A stretch of 64,000 nucleotides of DNA from Streptomyces sp. ALI-76-A (GCF_030287445.1 NZ_JASVWB010000002.1:3038001-3102000); one strand, 5' to 3'; counted from the stretch's first letter, positions 35,026-44,218 are shown. Made by a program: numbers and translations. Notes: a model not told the origin generated them from the sequence alone.

Positions 35026-37520
35026 CAGACCGTCACCGCCCGGCCGTCGGCGCCCGTCGCACCCCGGGTGTACTTCGGGTGGATCAACCCCACGCAGGTG
35101 TACGGGAGTTCGGCGACCTCTTGCACCGGGACACCTCTCTGTTCGGCCAGCAGACGGACGTGGTCCAGGTCGGCGCCCGCGCCGGCCCGGGCGAGGATCT
35201 TCCACGGCACCCGGCGCAGCAGCACCCGGGTGGTCTCGCCGACGCCGGGCTTGACGAGGTTCACGTCGTGGATGCCGTACTCCTCACTGATCCGCTCGAC
35301 GGCCGCCCAGCCCTCCCAGGTGGGGGCGCGGTCACCGGAGAGCAGGTCCTTGGCCTGGGTGTCGACGGCGTCGACGACCTCGGGGAAGCGGGCGGCGACC
35401 GCGTCCAGGAAGGCCACCGAGGCGTCGGCGCCGGCGAGTTCGCGGTAGAACTTCGCGCCGTGGAAGTCGTTCGGGCCGACCAGGTCCGCACGCAGGACGG
35501 TACGCGAGATCAGGCCGGACACCGTCGAGTTGAGGCAGGCGGACGGGATGAGGAAGTCCTCGCGGGTGCCGTACGTCCGCACGCACGAGCCGGGGTCGGC
35601 GAGCACCGCGATCTCCGGGTCGAAGCCGGTGATGCCGTCGGAGGCCTCGAACTCCGTGATGGCGTCGGCGAGTTCGCGGGTGATGGCGCCCTTGCCGGTC
35701 CAGCCGTCGACGAAGACGACGTCGGCCGGGTCGTGGTGGGCGGCCAGCCAGCGCAGCGCGTTGGCGTCGATGCCCCGGCCGCGCACGATGGACACGGCGT
35801 AGTGCGGCAGGTCGAGGCCGTGCCGGAACTGGGCCCAGCGGCGCATCAGCACCCCGATCGGGGTGCCCGCGCGGGCCAGCGACACCAGGACGGGCCTCGG
35901 CGAGCGCTCGGCCAGCACGATCTCGGTGACCGCGCCCACCGCCCGCGCCAGTCGCGCGGCCGACTCCTGGAGCGCCGTGTGGAACAGCTCCTGGTAGCGC
36001 TCGCTGGGCTGGTACTCCACCGGCAGCGACTCGGCGTAGTGCGCGCCGCCGCTCTGGATGGCCTCCTCGCGCTCCTCGGTCGGCGCCTCCAGCGTCACGT
36101 CCGAGAGGTCCTGGAGCAGCCAGCCGACCTCCTCGGGCGCGTACGAGGAGAAGGCGGGGCCGCGAAGGGGCTCGGGCAGCATGTCGGATCTCTCTCCAGG
36201 GGGAACGGCGACGTACAGCGGCTCGGGTGTGTAGGACGGGACGACCGCGAGGACGACCTGCGGGGTGTGTGCGGCGAGCCGGGCCAGCAGGCCGTCCGGG
36301 GCGTGCAGGGCGGGCGTGTCGGCGACCGAGTCGACGACGGCGACGACGGTGTCGAAGCCGGCGCCCGCGACGTTGTAGGCGTAGCGCTCGCCGGGGCCGT
36401 CGGCCGGGTCGTCGTGGGCGGGGAAGACGATGCGGCTGCGTATCGCGTACCCGGGGTCGTCGACCGCGAGGACGGGCGAGCGGGTGGTGGTCGAGTACCG
36501 CACCTCGGCGTCGGTGACCTGCTCCAGTTCACGGGCCAGCCGCAGCGGTGCGTACATCAGCTCCTCGAAGCCGAGCACGAGGATTCGCCGGGCGTCGCCG
36601 GGTATCGCCTCCGCGAGCCGGGCGGCCATGGCGGGCAGCGCTCGCTCCAGGCGCGTGCGATGCCGGGCGGTGAAGCCGTGCCGCCCGCCGTCGGGCAGGC
36701 CACTGGGCCAGCGCAGGTCGACCCGGGTCACACGGCCGTACGACTCCGCCCCGGCGGGGATCCTCGCGGAGGCGTCGGCGGCACCGGTCGCGACCGCCGC
36801 CTCGTGCCGCGCGACCAGTTCCTGCCCCTTCTCCAGCACGCGCTCGGGGAGCCGCACCGTCCCGGAGGCCGCCGCGACCAGGTCCACCCGGGCACCGATC
36901 TCGCGGGCGAACGCGTCCAGCCGGCCGGCGTCGGCCGCCGAGCGCATGTCGACCAGGGCGACCACCACATACCGTCGCCGCGGATAGCGTTCGTGCAGGT
37001 CACGAATGGTGTTGAGGATCGTGTTCCCGGTGGAGAACTCGTCGTCGACCAGCACCAGTGGCCCGTCGCCGACCAGCAGCGTCGGGTCCTCGGGAAGCAG
37101 CAGGTGGGAGGTGGCGTGCGAGTGGGACTCCTCGAAGCCGCCCGCCGGGGCCACGCCCAGCACCGGGCGGCGGGTGGAGTGCAGACAGGGCGCCGGGCCC
37201 AGGCCGTCGGCGACACAGTGGCCGAGGCCGGTGGCGGTCTCCGCGTACCCGAGGACGACCGCCCGGCCGGCCTCGTCGTCGCCCAGCAGGGAGCGCACGC
37301 GGCGGCCGAGGGCGAAGCCGTAGCCGTACACGACGGACGGTGCCTGCGGTATGTGCTTGCCCAGCACGTGGGAGACGAGCAGATGCGCCCGCTTGGGGTT
37401 GCGGCGCAGCGCCAGCCCGAGCAGGCCGGTCAGCTCGTCGTCGCCCACGAGTTCGACGCCGAGCCGCTCGGCGACCCAGCTGCCGGACCAGACCCCGTCG
37501 TCGTTCACTGCGTTGTTCAT
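35025..37520 (-). CDS. Fusion: phosphoribosyltransferase-TRSP plus StiP/PELOTA-like protein
   Basis: 831 aa, about the sum of two proteins that are separate in many genomes. Residues about 1-245 are a PRTase_2 domain with the PRPP-binding loop LVLVDDEFSTGNT (156-168). Residues about 250-440 match the TRSP domain that follows such PRTases. From about 447 to the end is a StiP-type domain (VGWLLQDLSDVTLE, LARAGTPIGVLMRRWAQ, VDGWTGKGAITREL, SACLNSTVSGLISRT) with a C-terminal PELOTA-like part (PWKILARAGAGADLDHVRLLAEQRGVPVQEVAELPYTCVGLIHPKYTRG). At the junction an in-frame ATG (36182) has GGAGAGAG upstream. It is the second gene of the Ter biosynthetic operon. The ATG at 37520 follows AAGGGA. Confidence 0.82.
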   Translation of the reverse strand: MNNAVNDDGVWSGSWVAERLGVELVGDDELTGLLGLALRRNPKRAHLLVSHVLGKHIPQAPSVVYGYGFALGRRVRSLLGDDEAGRAVVLGYAETATGLGHCVADGLGPAPCLHSTRRPVLGVAPAGGFEESHSHATSHLLLPEDPTLLVGDGPLVLVDDEFSTGNTILNTIRDLHERYPRRRYVVVALVDMRSAADAGRLDAFAREIGARVDLVAAASGTVRLPERVLEKGQELVARHEAAVATGAADASARIPAGAESYGRVTRVDLRWPSGLPDGGRHGFTARHRTRLERALPAMAARLAEAIPGDARRILVLGFEELMYAPLRLARELEQVTDAEVRYSTTTRSPVLAVDDPGYAIRSRIVFPAHDDPADGPGERYAYNVAGAGFDTVVAVVDSVADTPALHAPDGLLARLAAHTPQVVLAVVPSYTPEPLYVAVPPGERSDMLPEPLRGPAFSSYAPEEVGWLLQDLSDVTLEAPTEEREEAIQSGGAHYAESLPVEYQPSERYQELFHTALQESAARLARAVGAVTEIVLAERSPRPVLVSLARAGTPIGVLMRRWAQFRHGLDLPHYAVSIVRGRGIDANALRWLAAHHDPADVVFVDGWTGKGAITRELADAITEFEASDGITGFDPEIAVLADPGSCVRTYGTREDFLIPSACLNSTVSGLISRTVLRADLVGPNDFHGAKFYRELAGADASVAFLDAVAARFPEVVDAVDTQAKDLLSGDRAPTWEGWAAVERISEEYGIHDVNLVKPGVGETTRVLLRRVPWKILARAGAGADLDHVRLLAEQRGVPVQEVAELPYTCVGLIHPKYTRGATGADGRAVTV

Positions 37521-37561
37521 GCGTCCCTTGAATAGAAGCCGGTTGAGGTGATGCGGCCGGT

Positions 37562-38728
37562 TCAGGCCGGGATACCGGCCGCGAGCAGCTCCACGAAGCC
37601 GATGTCCTCGTTCGCCACGCCGAACACCTCGGCGCGCAGCATGGTCCGCTCGGCCCAGGCGCGGTGCGGCTTCACTTCGTTCATTTTGTTCGTGTACGCC
37701 GACCTGAGCACCCCGCCACCGCCCCGTTCCGGCCGCAGGATGTCCTGGGCGTCACTGAACTCCTCGTGACTGACCACCGACAGTGCGTGGACCGGCAGCA
37801 CGTGCGAGGGGTGGATGCAGGTCTTGCCGAGCAGCCCGTTGGCCTGGTCGAGGGTGATCTCGCGCAGCAGCCCGTCCATGGAGTGCTCGATGAGCGCCTC
37901 GCGCAGTTCCTCCGCCTGGCCCTCCAGGAAGGGGCTGCGGCGCAGCTGCGGCTTGAACATGCGCTCCTGGACGCGGAAGTACTCCCACACCGGCCCGGTC
38001 ACCGTGAATCCGGTGCCGTCGGCCCGGCCCAGCATGTTCACCACGTCGGAGATCACGGAGGCGACGATCTGCACGTCCCACGCGGTCATGTCGGGGGCCC
38101 GGCGCAGCCCGTACGAGGAGCAGAAGTCGGTCACGCCCAGGCGCAGCGCCAGTACCCGGTCGCGGTACTTGTCGACCACGCGGAAGATGCCCTCCAGGGT
38201 CTCCACCCGCGACTCGCGGTACAGCAGCTCGGGCGACTCCAGCACCGGCATGGCGAACAGGCGCCGCCCGCTGTCGGCCTCGGCGAGCTGGAGGGCCTCC
38301 AGGAAGGGGATGCCGCGCTCCGCGGTGAACTTCGGCATCACGAACCCGGACAGCAGCCGGACGGCGGGCCCCAGACGCCGTACGAGGTCGGGGATCTGCT
38401 CCGGCGTCCGCACCCGGACGAACAGCAGCGGCAGGTCCGCCGTGCCCCGTCCGGCGAGGTCCGTGAACTGCCGGACGAGGTTCTCCTCGGCGTCCGCGAC
38501 GTCGTCGTCGCCGATCGAGTCCTCCAGGCACAGCACCATCGAGACCACGCCGCGCTCGGTCTGCTTGACGATGTCGTCGGCGAGTCTGGGCCGGGTGGCG
38601 GGGCTGTAGAGCGTGGCCCCCAGGGCCGCGGCGAGCAGCCGGGCCGGGGAGTCCGCGGTGAACGTGCAGGGCTCCTGGTGGAAGAGACGCTGTCGCACCT
38701 CAGGGGCGATGTGCCCGAAATGACGCAT
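37562..38728 (-). CDS. HpcH/citrate-lyase-beta-like aldolase of the Ter system
   Basis: 388 aa TIM-barrel protein of the CitE-like group: LGATLYSPATRPRLADDI, VVSMVLCLEDSIGDDDV (metal-binding Glu/Asp), LLFVRVRTPEQI, and LALRLGVTDFCSSYGLRR with ALRLGVxD matching the family's GxxD site, then GLLGKTCIHPSHVLPVHAL (the conserved K-x-C-I-H-P). CitE-like enzymes make or break C-C bonds of acyl-CoA or keto acids; this subgroup is tied to the Ter metabolite pathway. The ATG has GGGGGAG 4 nt upstream. It is first in the operon; 41 bp separate it from the PRTase-StiP gene. An inverted repeat lies 76 bp upstream. Confidence 0.83.
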   Translation of the reverse strand: MRHFGHIAPEVRQRLFHQEPCTFTADSPARLLAAALGATLYSPATRPRLADDIVKQTERGVVSMVLCLEDSIGDDDVADAEENLVRQFTDLAGRGTADLPLLFVRVRTPEQIPDLVRRLGPAVRLLSGFVMPKFTAERGIPFLEALQLAEADSGRRLFAMPVLESPELLYRESRVETLEGIFRVVDKYRDRVLALRLGVTDFCSSYGLRRAPDMTAWDVQIVASVISDVVNMLGRADGTGFTVTGPVWEYFRVQERMFKPQLRRSPFLEGQAEELREALIEHSMDGLLREITLDQANGLLGKTCIHPSHVLPVHALSVVSHEEFSDAQDILRPERGGGGVLRSAYTNKMNEVKPHRAWAERTMLRAEVFGVANEDIGFVELLAAGIPA

Positions 38729-38803
38729 GGATCTCCCCCGTGGTGGTCGAGCAGCCGCTGTGAGCGGTTCACAGTGGCCGGTAATAGTACGTAGACATCC
38801 ATG

Positions 38804-38819
38804 TCACGGGTTCCCGTGA
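38804..38819. promoter_or_regulatory. Shared Ter-region inverted repeat, site 1
   Basis: TCACGGG-TT-CCCGTGA: 7-bp arms around 2 bp. It lies 76 bp upstream of the aldolase start and 117 bp upstream of the divergent terD. The inner 12 bases ACGGGTTCCCGT recur at 43174 at almost the same distance upstream of another ter gene. Confidence 0.6.
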
Positions 38820-38935
38820 GGCATGAATTTCTGGTAACGCGGGCGAACACACCCGCATCCACGGGGTTACGACACCTCCGAGGAAGCGAGTACCCCGCAT
38901 TGTCGTGACCAGGACCGAGAAGGCAGGATGACCGC

Positions 38936-39799
38936 ATGACGCACGCGATGCTGAAGGGGTCGAACGTCCCGCTCGAAGCCACCACGGTACGTGCCGTGCT
39001 GCGCTGGTCGCCCGGGCAGGGGGTGCCGGTCGTCGACGCCTCGGCGCTGCTCCTCGGTCCCGACGGTCGTGTGCGATCCGACGAGGACTTCGTCTTCTAC
39101 AACCAGCCCCGGCATCCGTCCGGGAAGGTCTGGCTGCTCGGCAAGAAGCGCGTCGTCGAGGGCCCCACCGACACGATCCAGACAGATCTCTCCGGGGTCG
39201 AGGCCGACGTCAGCCAGATCCTGCTGGTCGCCTCGGCGGAGGACGTCACCTTCGACCGCGTACAGGGCCTGCGGATCCTGCTGTACGACGCCACGGTGCC
39301 CGACGGCGAGCCGCTGGCCCACTTCGACATCAAGCCGGAGACGGGCCGGGAGACCGCGCTGATCTGCGGGGAGCTGTACCGGCGCGGCGATGGCTGGAAG
39401 TTCCGGGCGCTGGGTGAGGGCTACACCAACGGGCTACAGGGCCTGGCGACGGACTACGGCATCTCGGTGGACGAGTCGGAGGGGGCGGAGGAGACACCGG
39501 CGGCGGCGCCGGACATCACGGCGACCGCGGTCGTCCCGGTCGCGCCCCAGCCGTCGGCCCCGACCCAGCAGGCGTCCGACATCTCCTCCCCGCCGATGCC
39601 CCCGGAGCAGCCGCCGGGCGTCCCCACCCAGCCGGCCTACGGCTACCCCCAGCAGCCCGTGGCCGCCGCGGCCCAGTCGGCCTACGGCTATCCGCACCCG
39701 GCGAGCCGGCCGGCGTACGGCTACCCGCAGGCGGCAGCCACCGCCCCGGACCCGGAGTTCCGCCTGCCCCCGCAGGGGCCGCAGTTCATCGGACGGTGA
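38936..39799 (+). CDS. TerD-domain protein with YGYP-repeat tail
   Basis: 287 aa. Residues about 5-180 are a TerD domain: [104 protein letters not shown]. Compared with the paralogues at 41847 and 42523 it lacks the [11 protein letters not shown] calcium loop ([13 protein letters not shown] instead) and the first DxDxD is reduced to VVDAS. The tail (about 185-287) is disordered, Pro/Gln/Ala-rich, with three AYGYP repeats. The ATG follows AAGGCAGG by 7 nt. It is divergent from the aldolase operon and convergent with the TerA-like gene. Confidence 0.85.
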   Translation: MTHAMLKGSNVPLEATTVRAVLRWSPGQGVPVVDASALLLGPDGRVRSDEDFVFYNQPRHPSGKVWLLGKKRVVEGPTDTIQTDLSGVEADVSQILLVASAEDVTFDRVQGLRILLYDATVPDGEPLAHFDIKPETGRETALICGELYRRGDGWKFRALGEGYTNGLQGLATDYGISVDESEGAEETPAAAPDITATAVVPVAPQPSAPTQQASDISSPPMPPEQPPGVPTQPAYGYPQQPVAAAAQSAYGYPHPASRPAYGYPQAAATAPDPEFRLPPQGPQFIGR

Positions 39800-39813
39800 C
39801 GGGAGCGCCCCCC

Positions 39814-40551
39814 TCAGCGCTCGGTCTTGGCCTTGTATCCCCGCCCCCACTGCAGTCCCCACCCGTACAGCCGGTCCAGCTCCGCCTGGAATCCGTACAC
39901 GAACTTCACCTCGCGCCGCACCAGCACCTCCCCCTTCACGTTCTCGATCATCACCACCGCACACGACCGGGCCTGGGGGTGCCGCTCGTCGAGGCCTATC
40001 TCGATGCGCGGGCCGTTGCTGGGGTACAGCGTCACGATCGCGTGCGTACGGTCGAACGCCGGTGTCTGGTCGTAGATGTACACGAAGACCAGCAGCCGCT
40101 TGATGGACTCACGGTGGTCGAGGTTGACGTACATCGTCTCGCCGGACGCCGAGCCGAACCGGTCGTCGCCGCTGAGCTTCACGTACGGCGCCCCGTTGAC
40201 GTCCCCGAGGAAGCCGCCGAGCGGCTGGACGACGCCCTTGGTGCCGTCCTGGAGCTCGTACAGGCAGCCCAGGTCGAGGTCGACGTTGACCATGCTCTGG
40301 CTGTGCCCGAGGACCTCCGGCGGCTTGAGCGCCCGGAAGGGGTGCCGCAGCAGGCTCTCCCGCTGGGAGCCGCCGAAGTCGGACGTCCGCATCCGCCAGG
40401 CCAGGTTGACGCGCAGATGCCCGGTGGCCGCGCCCTGCTTGGTCAGGGAGACCTGGCTGTGCCGTTTGGTCAGCTCGATGGCGTTGCTGGCGGCACTGCC
40501 GGAGTCGAACACGGCCTCACGCCCGCCCAGGAGCCCGTCGAAGAAACCCAT
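39814..40551 (-). CDS. TerD-superfamily protein (TerA-like)
   Basis: 245 aa. It starts MGFFDGLLGGREAVFDSGSAASNAIELTKRHSQVSLTKQG, then VNLAWRMRTSDFG, VNVDLDLGCLYELQDGTKGVVQPLGGFLGDVNGAPYVKLSGDDRFGSASGETMYVNLDHRESIKRLLVFVYIYD, and ends VRREVKFVYGFQAELDRLYGWGLQWGRGYK. The acidic strand VDLDLGC and SGDDRFG loop match TerD-type calcium sites in a TerA-like arrangement. The ATG at 40551 is chosen (GGGGG 6 nt upstream) over a GTG at 40563. It is the last gene of the minus-strand ter cluster, 97 bp after the DUF475 gene. Confidence 0.8.
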   Translation of the reverse strand: MGFFDGLLGGREAVFDSGSAASNAIELTKRHSQVSLTKQGAATGHLRVNLAWRMRTSDFGGSQRESLLRHPFRALKPPEVLGHSQSMVNVDLDLGCLYELQDGTKGVVQPLGGFLGDVNGAPYVKLSGDDRFGSASGETMYVNLDHRESIKRLLVFVYIYDQTPAFDRTHAIVTLYPSNGPRIEIGLDERHPQARSCAVVMIENVKGEVLVRREVKFVYGFQAELDRLYGWGLQWGRGYKAKTER

Positions 40552-40648
40552 TCCCGCCCCCACGTCTCATGTCACAGGCCTGCGGGGCGGCACCGAGGAG
40601 TCGTCCTCGACACCGCCCCGCACAGAGCGTTCCGCGTTCAGAAGGTGA

Positions 40649-41797
40649 TCACACCCCGGACGACACCTCAGTCTTCTCGTCCGTGCCCGACGCTTTTCCC
40701 TCAGCCGCCGCCAGCGCCTTGTTGCGGCGCACGGAGGACCAGAAGGACCAGCCGATCAGGACGACACCGATCATGCCGGTGATGATCTCGTTGATCTGGT
40801 ACTGGATCGTGATCAGCAGGATCATGGCGAGCGCGCCGATCGCGTAGTGCGCGCCGTGCTCCAGGTACACGTAGTCGTCGAGGGTGCCCTGGCGGACCAG
40901 GTAGACCGTGAGCGACCGGACGTACATGGCGCCGATGCCCAGGCCGAGCGCCATCAGCACGATGTCGTTGGTGATGGCGAACGCGCCGATCACGCCGTCG
41001 AAGGAGAACGACGCGTCCAGGACCTCCAGGTAGAGGAACATGAAGAACGCGGCCTTGCCGGCCACGACGACCGCCGAGCGTGGCTTGCCGGCGCGGACGG
41101 CCTCTTCCTCCTGCTCGTGCTCGCGCTCCTCCTCCTCTTCGAGCTTGTCCTCGAAGTAGCTGGAGAGACCGCCCACGATCATGTAGGTGATCAGGCCGGC
41201 GATGCCGGAGAGGAGGACCGTCTCCGCCTTGTCGGCGTGCGTCCCGCCGTGCTGGTGGGCGTGGGTCGCGAAGGTCATCGCGGAGATCATCAGCACGACC
41301 AGGGCGATGCAGACCGACAGCATGTCGACCTTGCCGAGCTTGGAGAGCGGCCGCTCCAGCCAGCCCAGCCACTTGATGTCCCGGTCCTCGAAGATGAAGT
41401 CGAGGAAGATCATGAGGAGGAACATGCCACCGAACGCGGCGATCGACGGATGCGCGTCGGTCACCAGCTGCTCGTAGCGGTCCTTGTCGGTCAGGGCGAG
41501 GTCGACGGCCTCGATCGGACCCATGGAGGCGCTGACCGCGACGATGACGACCGGGAAGACCAGCCGCATACCGAAGACGGCGATGAGGATGCCGATGGTG
41601 AGGAAGATCTTCTGCCAGAAGGCACTCATCTTCTTCAGGATGCCGGCGTTGACCACTGCGTTGTCGAAGGACAGCGAGATCTCGAGGACGGAGAGGATCG
41701 CCACGATACCGAAAGCGGTCCACCCCCCGTAGAAGACCGCCGCGACGAGGCCGAGCGCGGTGACCGCGAACGACCAGCCGAAGGTTTTCAGAACCAC
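40649..41797 (-). CDS. DUF475 (TerC-like) integral membrane protein
   Basis: 382 aa, about nine helices. TerC-like acidic motifs lie within helices: EISLSFDNAVVNAGIL and EVLDASFSFDGVIGAFAI, both with D in a hydrophobic setting as in TerC metal carriers. A cytoplasmic loop is strongly charged (EDKLEEEEEREHEQEEEAVRAGKPR). DUF475 is the TerC-related group found next to terD genes; TerC proteins are proposed to move Mn2+ or other metals and to anchor Ter complexes at the membrane. The GTG at 41797 is the best start, although its ribosome-binding site (AGGA) is about 14 nt away. It lies 49 bp after terD. Confidence 0.85.
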   Translation of the reverse strand: MVLKTFGWSFAVTALGLVAAVFYGGWTAFGIVAILSVLEISLSFDNAVVNAGILKKMSAFWQKIFLTIGILIAVFGMRLVFPVVIVAVSASMGPIEAVDLALTDKDRYEQLVTDAHPSIAAFGGMFLLMIFLDFIFEDRDIKWLGWLERPLSKLGKVDMLSVCIALVVLMISAMTFATHAHQHGGTHADKAETVLLSGIAGLITYMIVGGLSSYFEDKLEEEEEREHEQEEEAVRAGKPRSAVVVAGKAAFFMFLYLEVLDASFSFDGVIGAFAITNDIVLMALGLGIGAMYVRSLTVYLVRQGTLDDYVYLEHGAHYAIGALAMILLITIQYQINEIITGMIGVVLIGWSFWSSVRRNKALAAAEGKASGTDEKTEVSSGV

Positions 41798-41846
41798 TGG
41801 CTACCCAATCCTGTAAGTACGGGTCTTGACCGCGCCGTACTCGGCT

Positions 41847-42422
41847 TTACGAAACATTGACTCCGAAGTCTAGAGCGATGCCCCGCAGTCCCGACGCGTA
41901 CCCCTGCCCCACGGCCCTGAACTTCCATTCGCCCTGGTGGCGATAGACCTCACCGAAGATCATCGCGGTCTCGGTGGAGGCGTCCTCGCTGAGGTCGTAG
42001 CGTGCGAGTTCCTGGCCGTCGGCCTGGTTGACCACACGGATGAAGGCATTGCTGACCTGTCCGAACGTCTGACCGCGCTCGTCGGCCAGGTGGATGGAGA
42101 CAGGGAAGACGATCCTGTCGCACTGCGGCGGCACCTTGGAGAGGTCGATCAGGATCGACTCGTCGTCGCCGTCGCCCTCACCGGTGAGATTGTCCCCGGT
42201 GTGCTCGACCGAGCCGTCCGGACTCGTGAGCTGGTTGTAGAAGACGAACCACTCGTCCCCCAGCACCCGGCCCTTGCCGCACATCAGCGCGCTGGCGTCG
42301 AGGTCGAAGTCGGCTCCGGTGGTGGAGCGCGCGTCCCAGCCGAGCCCGATCATCACCTGGGCGAGGTCGGGTGCGGCCTTGGACAGGGAGACGTTGCCTC
42401 CCTTGGCGAGCGTGACGCCCAT
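41847..42422 (-). CDS. terD: TerD family protein
   Basis: 191 aa, full-length TerD. Calcium-binding features are intact: [56 protein letters not shown], and [51 protein letters not shown]. TerD proteins bind Ca2+ and form cytoplasmic complexes that give tolerance to tellurite and other stresses. The ATG at 42422 has GGGAGGGA 8 nt upstream; a longer frame to 42482 is ignored. It is about 70% identical by eye to the next gene upstream, with 100 bp between them, so the pair arose by tandem duplication. Confidence 0.92.
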   Translation of the reverse strand: MGVTLAKGGNVSLSKAAPDLAQVMIGLGWDARSTTGADFDLDASALMCGKGRVLGDEWFVFYNQLTSPDGSVEHTGDNLTGEGDGDDESILIDLSKVPPQCDRIVFPVSIHLADERGQTFGQVSNAFIRVVNQADGQELARYDLSEDASTETAMIFGEVYRHQGEWKFRAVGQGYASGLRGIALDFGVNVS

Positions 42423-42522
42423 GTTGCTGGTCCCTCCCCGAGGCGGTGCTTCTCTGGTTGTCCTGCACGTCCGGCGCCGCACCCAAACCGTGCGACGCCG
42501 GACAGTGGAGCTGGACGACCGC

Positions 42523-43098
42523 TCAGACGTTCACGCCGAAGTCCTGGGCGATGCCGCGCAGACCCGAGGCGTAGCCCTGGCCGATGGCACGGAACTTCCA
42601 CTCGGCGCCGTGCCGGTACAGCTCGCCGAAGACCATGGCGGTCTCGGTCGAGGCGTCCTCGGACAGGTCGTACCGGGCGATCTCGGCGCCGCCGGCCTGG
42701 TTCACGACGCGGATGAACGCGTTGCGCACCTGCCCGAAGGACTGCTGGCGGTTCTCGGCGTCGTAGATCGAGACCGGGAAGACGATCTTCTCGACGTCGG
42801 CCGGGACACCGGCGAGGTCGATCTTGATCTGCTCGTCGTCGCCCTCGCCCTCACCGGTGAGGTTGTCACCGGTGTGCTCGACCGAGCCGTCGGGGCTCTT
42901 GAGGTTGTTGAAGAAGATGAAGTGCGCGTCACTGGCGACCTTGCCGGACGAGTTCAGCAGCAGCGCGCTGGCGTCCAGGTCGAAGTCGGTGCCGGTCGTG
43001 GTGCGGATGTCCCACCCCAGACCGACGATGACCGCGGTCAGGCCCGGGGCCTCCTTGGTCAGCGATACGTTGCCGCCCTTGCTGAGGCTGACTCCCAC
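42523..43098 (-). CDS. terD: TerD family protein
   Basis: 191 aa, same length as its downstream paralogue. Motifs: [84 protein letters not shown], and [48 protein letters not shown]. Calcium ligands are conserved. Start is a GTG at 43098 with GGAGG 4 nt upstream. The inverted repeat ACGGGTTCCCGT lies 76 bp upstream, as before the aldolase operon, suggesting a common regulator. It is first of the terD-terD-DUF475-terA-like series. Confidence 0.92.
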   Translation of the reverse strand: MGVSLSKGGNVSLTKEAPGLTAVIVGLGWDIRTTTGTDFDLDASALLLNSSGKVASDAHFIFFNNLKSPDGSVEHTGDNLTGEGEGDDEQIKIDLAGVPADVEKIVFPVSIYDAENRQQSFGQVRNAFIRVVNQAGGAEIARYDLSEDASTETAMVFGELYRHGAEWKFRAIGQGYASGLRGIAQDFGVNV

Positions 43099-43173
43099 GA
43101 GTCCTCCATTGGTGTCCAGGGGCGGGGAGCCCCGCCGTGCGTTCGATGTCGGATCAACGAGTCGATCCTAGTG

Positions 43174-43185
43174 ACGGGTTCCCGT
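43174..43185. promoter_or_regulatory. Shared Ter-region inverted repeat, site 2
   Basis: ACGGG-TT-CCCGT (5-bp arms), the same 12 bases as in site 1 (38806-38817), 76 bp upstream of the terD start. Confidence 0.55.
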
Positions 43186-43211
43186 ACCCCGCAGTCCCTG
43201 GAGCCGAACAA

Positions 43212-43670
43212 TCACAGGGTGTCGAGCGCCTCCACGTACTCGTTCAGGTCACGCGCGTCGGGCAGGGCGTTGACGACGGTCCAGCGGACGAGGCCCTCCT
43301 TGTCGATGACGAAGGTGCCGCGCACCGCGCAGCCCTTGTCCTCGGCGAAGACGCCGTAGGCGCGGGAGACCTCGCCGTGCGGCCAGAAGTCGCTCAGCAG
43401 GGGGTAGTCGAGGCCCTCCTGCTCGGCGAAGACGCGCAGGGTGTGGATCGAGTCGTTGGACACGGCGAGCAGCTGGGTGTCGCGGTCGGAGAACCTCGGG
43501 AGGTTGTCACGCAGCTCGCACAGCTCGCCGGTGCACACACCGGTGAAGGCGAAGGGGTAGAAGAGCAGGACGACGTTCTTGCCGCCGCGGAAGTCCGACA
43601 GCCGCACGGTGGCGCCGTGGTTGTCCTTGAGCTCGAAGTCGGGGGCCTTGTCGCCGACCTGGATCGCCAT
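43212..43670 (-). CDS. ahpE: Peroxiredoxin, AhpE type
   Basis: 152 aa. The peroxidatic site is [21 protein letters not shown]: the conserved P-x-x-x-T-x-x-C with the catalytic Cys, plus a second nearby Cys. [30 protein letters not shown] and the late Arg in [11 protein letters not shown] complete the site. AhpE reduces peroxides and peroxynitrite. The nearest relative in memory is M. tuberculosis Rv2238c, also beside a DUF3052 gene and aceE. The ATG at 43670 is the start of homology ([12 protein letters not shown]), with AAGGGA 11 nt upstream. Confidence 0.9.
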   Translation of the reverse strand: MAIQVGDKAPDFELKDNHGATVRLSDFRGGKNVVLLFYPFAFTGVCTGELCELRDNLPRFSDRDTQLLAVSNDSIHTLRVFAEQEGLDYPLLSDFWPHGEVSRAYGVFAEDKGCAVRGTFVIDKEGLVRWTVVNALPDARDLNEYVEALDTL

Positions 43671-43780
43671 CTCCTGGATGTCCCTTCGGTGGGGCTGTTC
43701 GGGTGACGTCCACCCTACGCAGCGACCGCCGAACGGCATCGGACGGGCTGGCGGTGCCAGCCCGTCCGGCGTTCAAGGGG

Positions 43781-44218
43781 TTACTTCTTCGACTTCGCGG
43801 CCTTCGGCGTCACCAGCCGGCTGCCGCTCCAGTCCTTGCCGACGCTGACGCTCTTCGACGCGGAGAGCCCGGCCGTCGTCGCGGCTTCGGAGATGTCGCT
43901 CGGCTCCACGTAGCCGTCCCGGCCGGTCTTCGGCGTCAGCAGCAGAATCGAGCCGCCCTCCTCGATGTACGTGATGGCATCCACCAGCACATCCGTCAGG
44001 TCGCCGTCCTCGTCGCGGAACCACAGCACCACGGCATCGGCTACATCGTCGTAGTCCTCATCCACAAGGTCGCTGCCGATGACTTCCTCAATGGCCTCGC
44101 GGAGTTCCTGGTCTACGTCGTCGTCGTAGCCGATCTCCTGGACCACCTGCTCGGGCTGGAACCCCAGCCTGACGGCAGGGTTCGTCCGCTCCTCCGCGTG
44201 GTCCGCGGTCGCGCTCAC
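43781..44218 (-). CDS. DUF3052 protein
   Basis: 145 aa, acidic: a conserved core AVRLGFQPEQVVQEIGYDDDVDQELREAIEEVIGSDLVDEDYDDVADAVVLWFRDEDGDLTDVLVDAITYIEEGGSILLLTPKTGRDGYVEPSDISEAATTAGLSAS and a lysine-rich tail (KAAKSKK). It corresponds to Rv2239c of M. tuberculosis, of unknown function; the fold is probably related to methyltransferase-like Rossmann domains. It is divergent from aceE and 110 bp upstream of ahpE, as in mycobacteria. I see no ribosome-binding site problem: the ATG is preceded by AGGAGG. Confidence 0.88.
   Translation of the reverse strand: MSATADHAEERTNPAVRLGFQPEQVVQEIGYDDDVDQELREAIEEVIGSDLVDEDYDDVADAVVLWFRDEDGDLTDVLVDAITYIEEGGSILLLTPKTGRDGYVEPSDISEAATTAGLSASKSVSVGKDWSGSRLVTPKAAKSKK

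Noticed and set aside
34210..43098. Interpretation of the ter genes as a mobile resistance island
   Set aside because: GC content and codon use match the surroundings, and no integrase, transposase, tRNA att site or flanking repeats are present.
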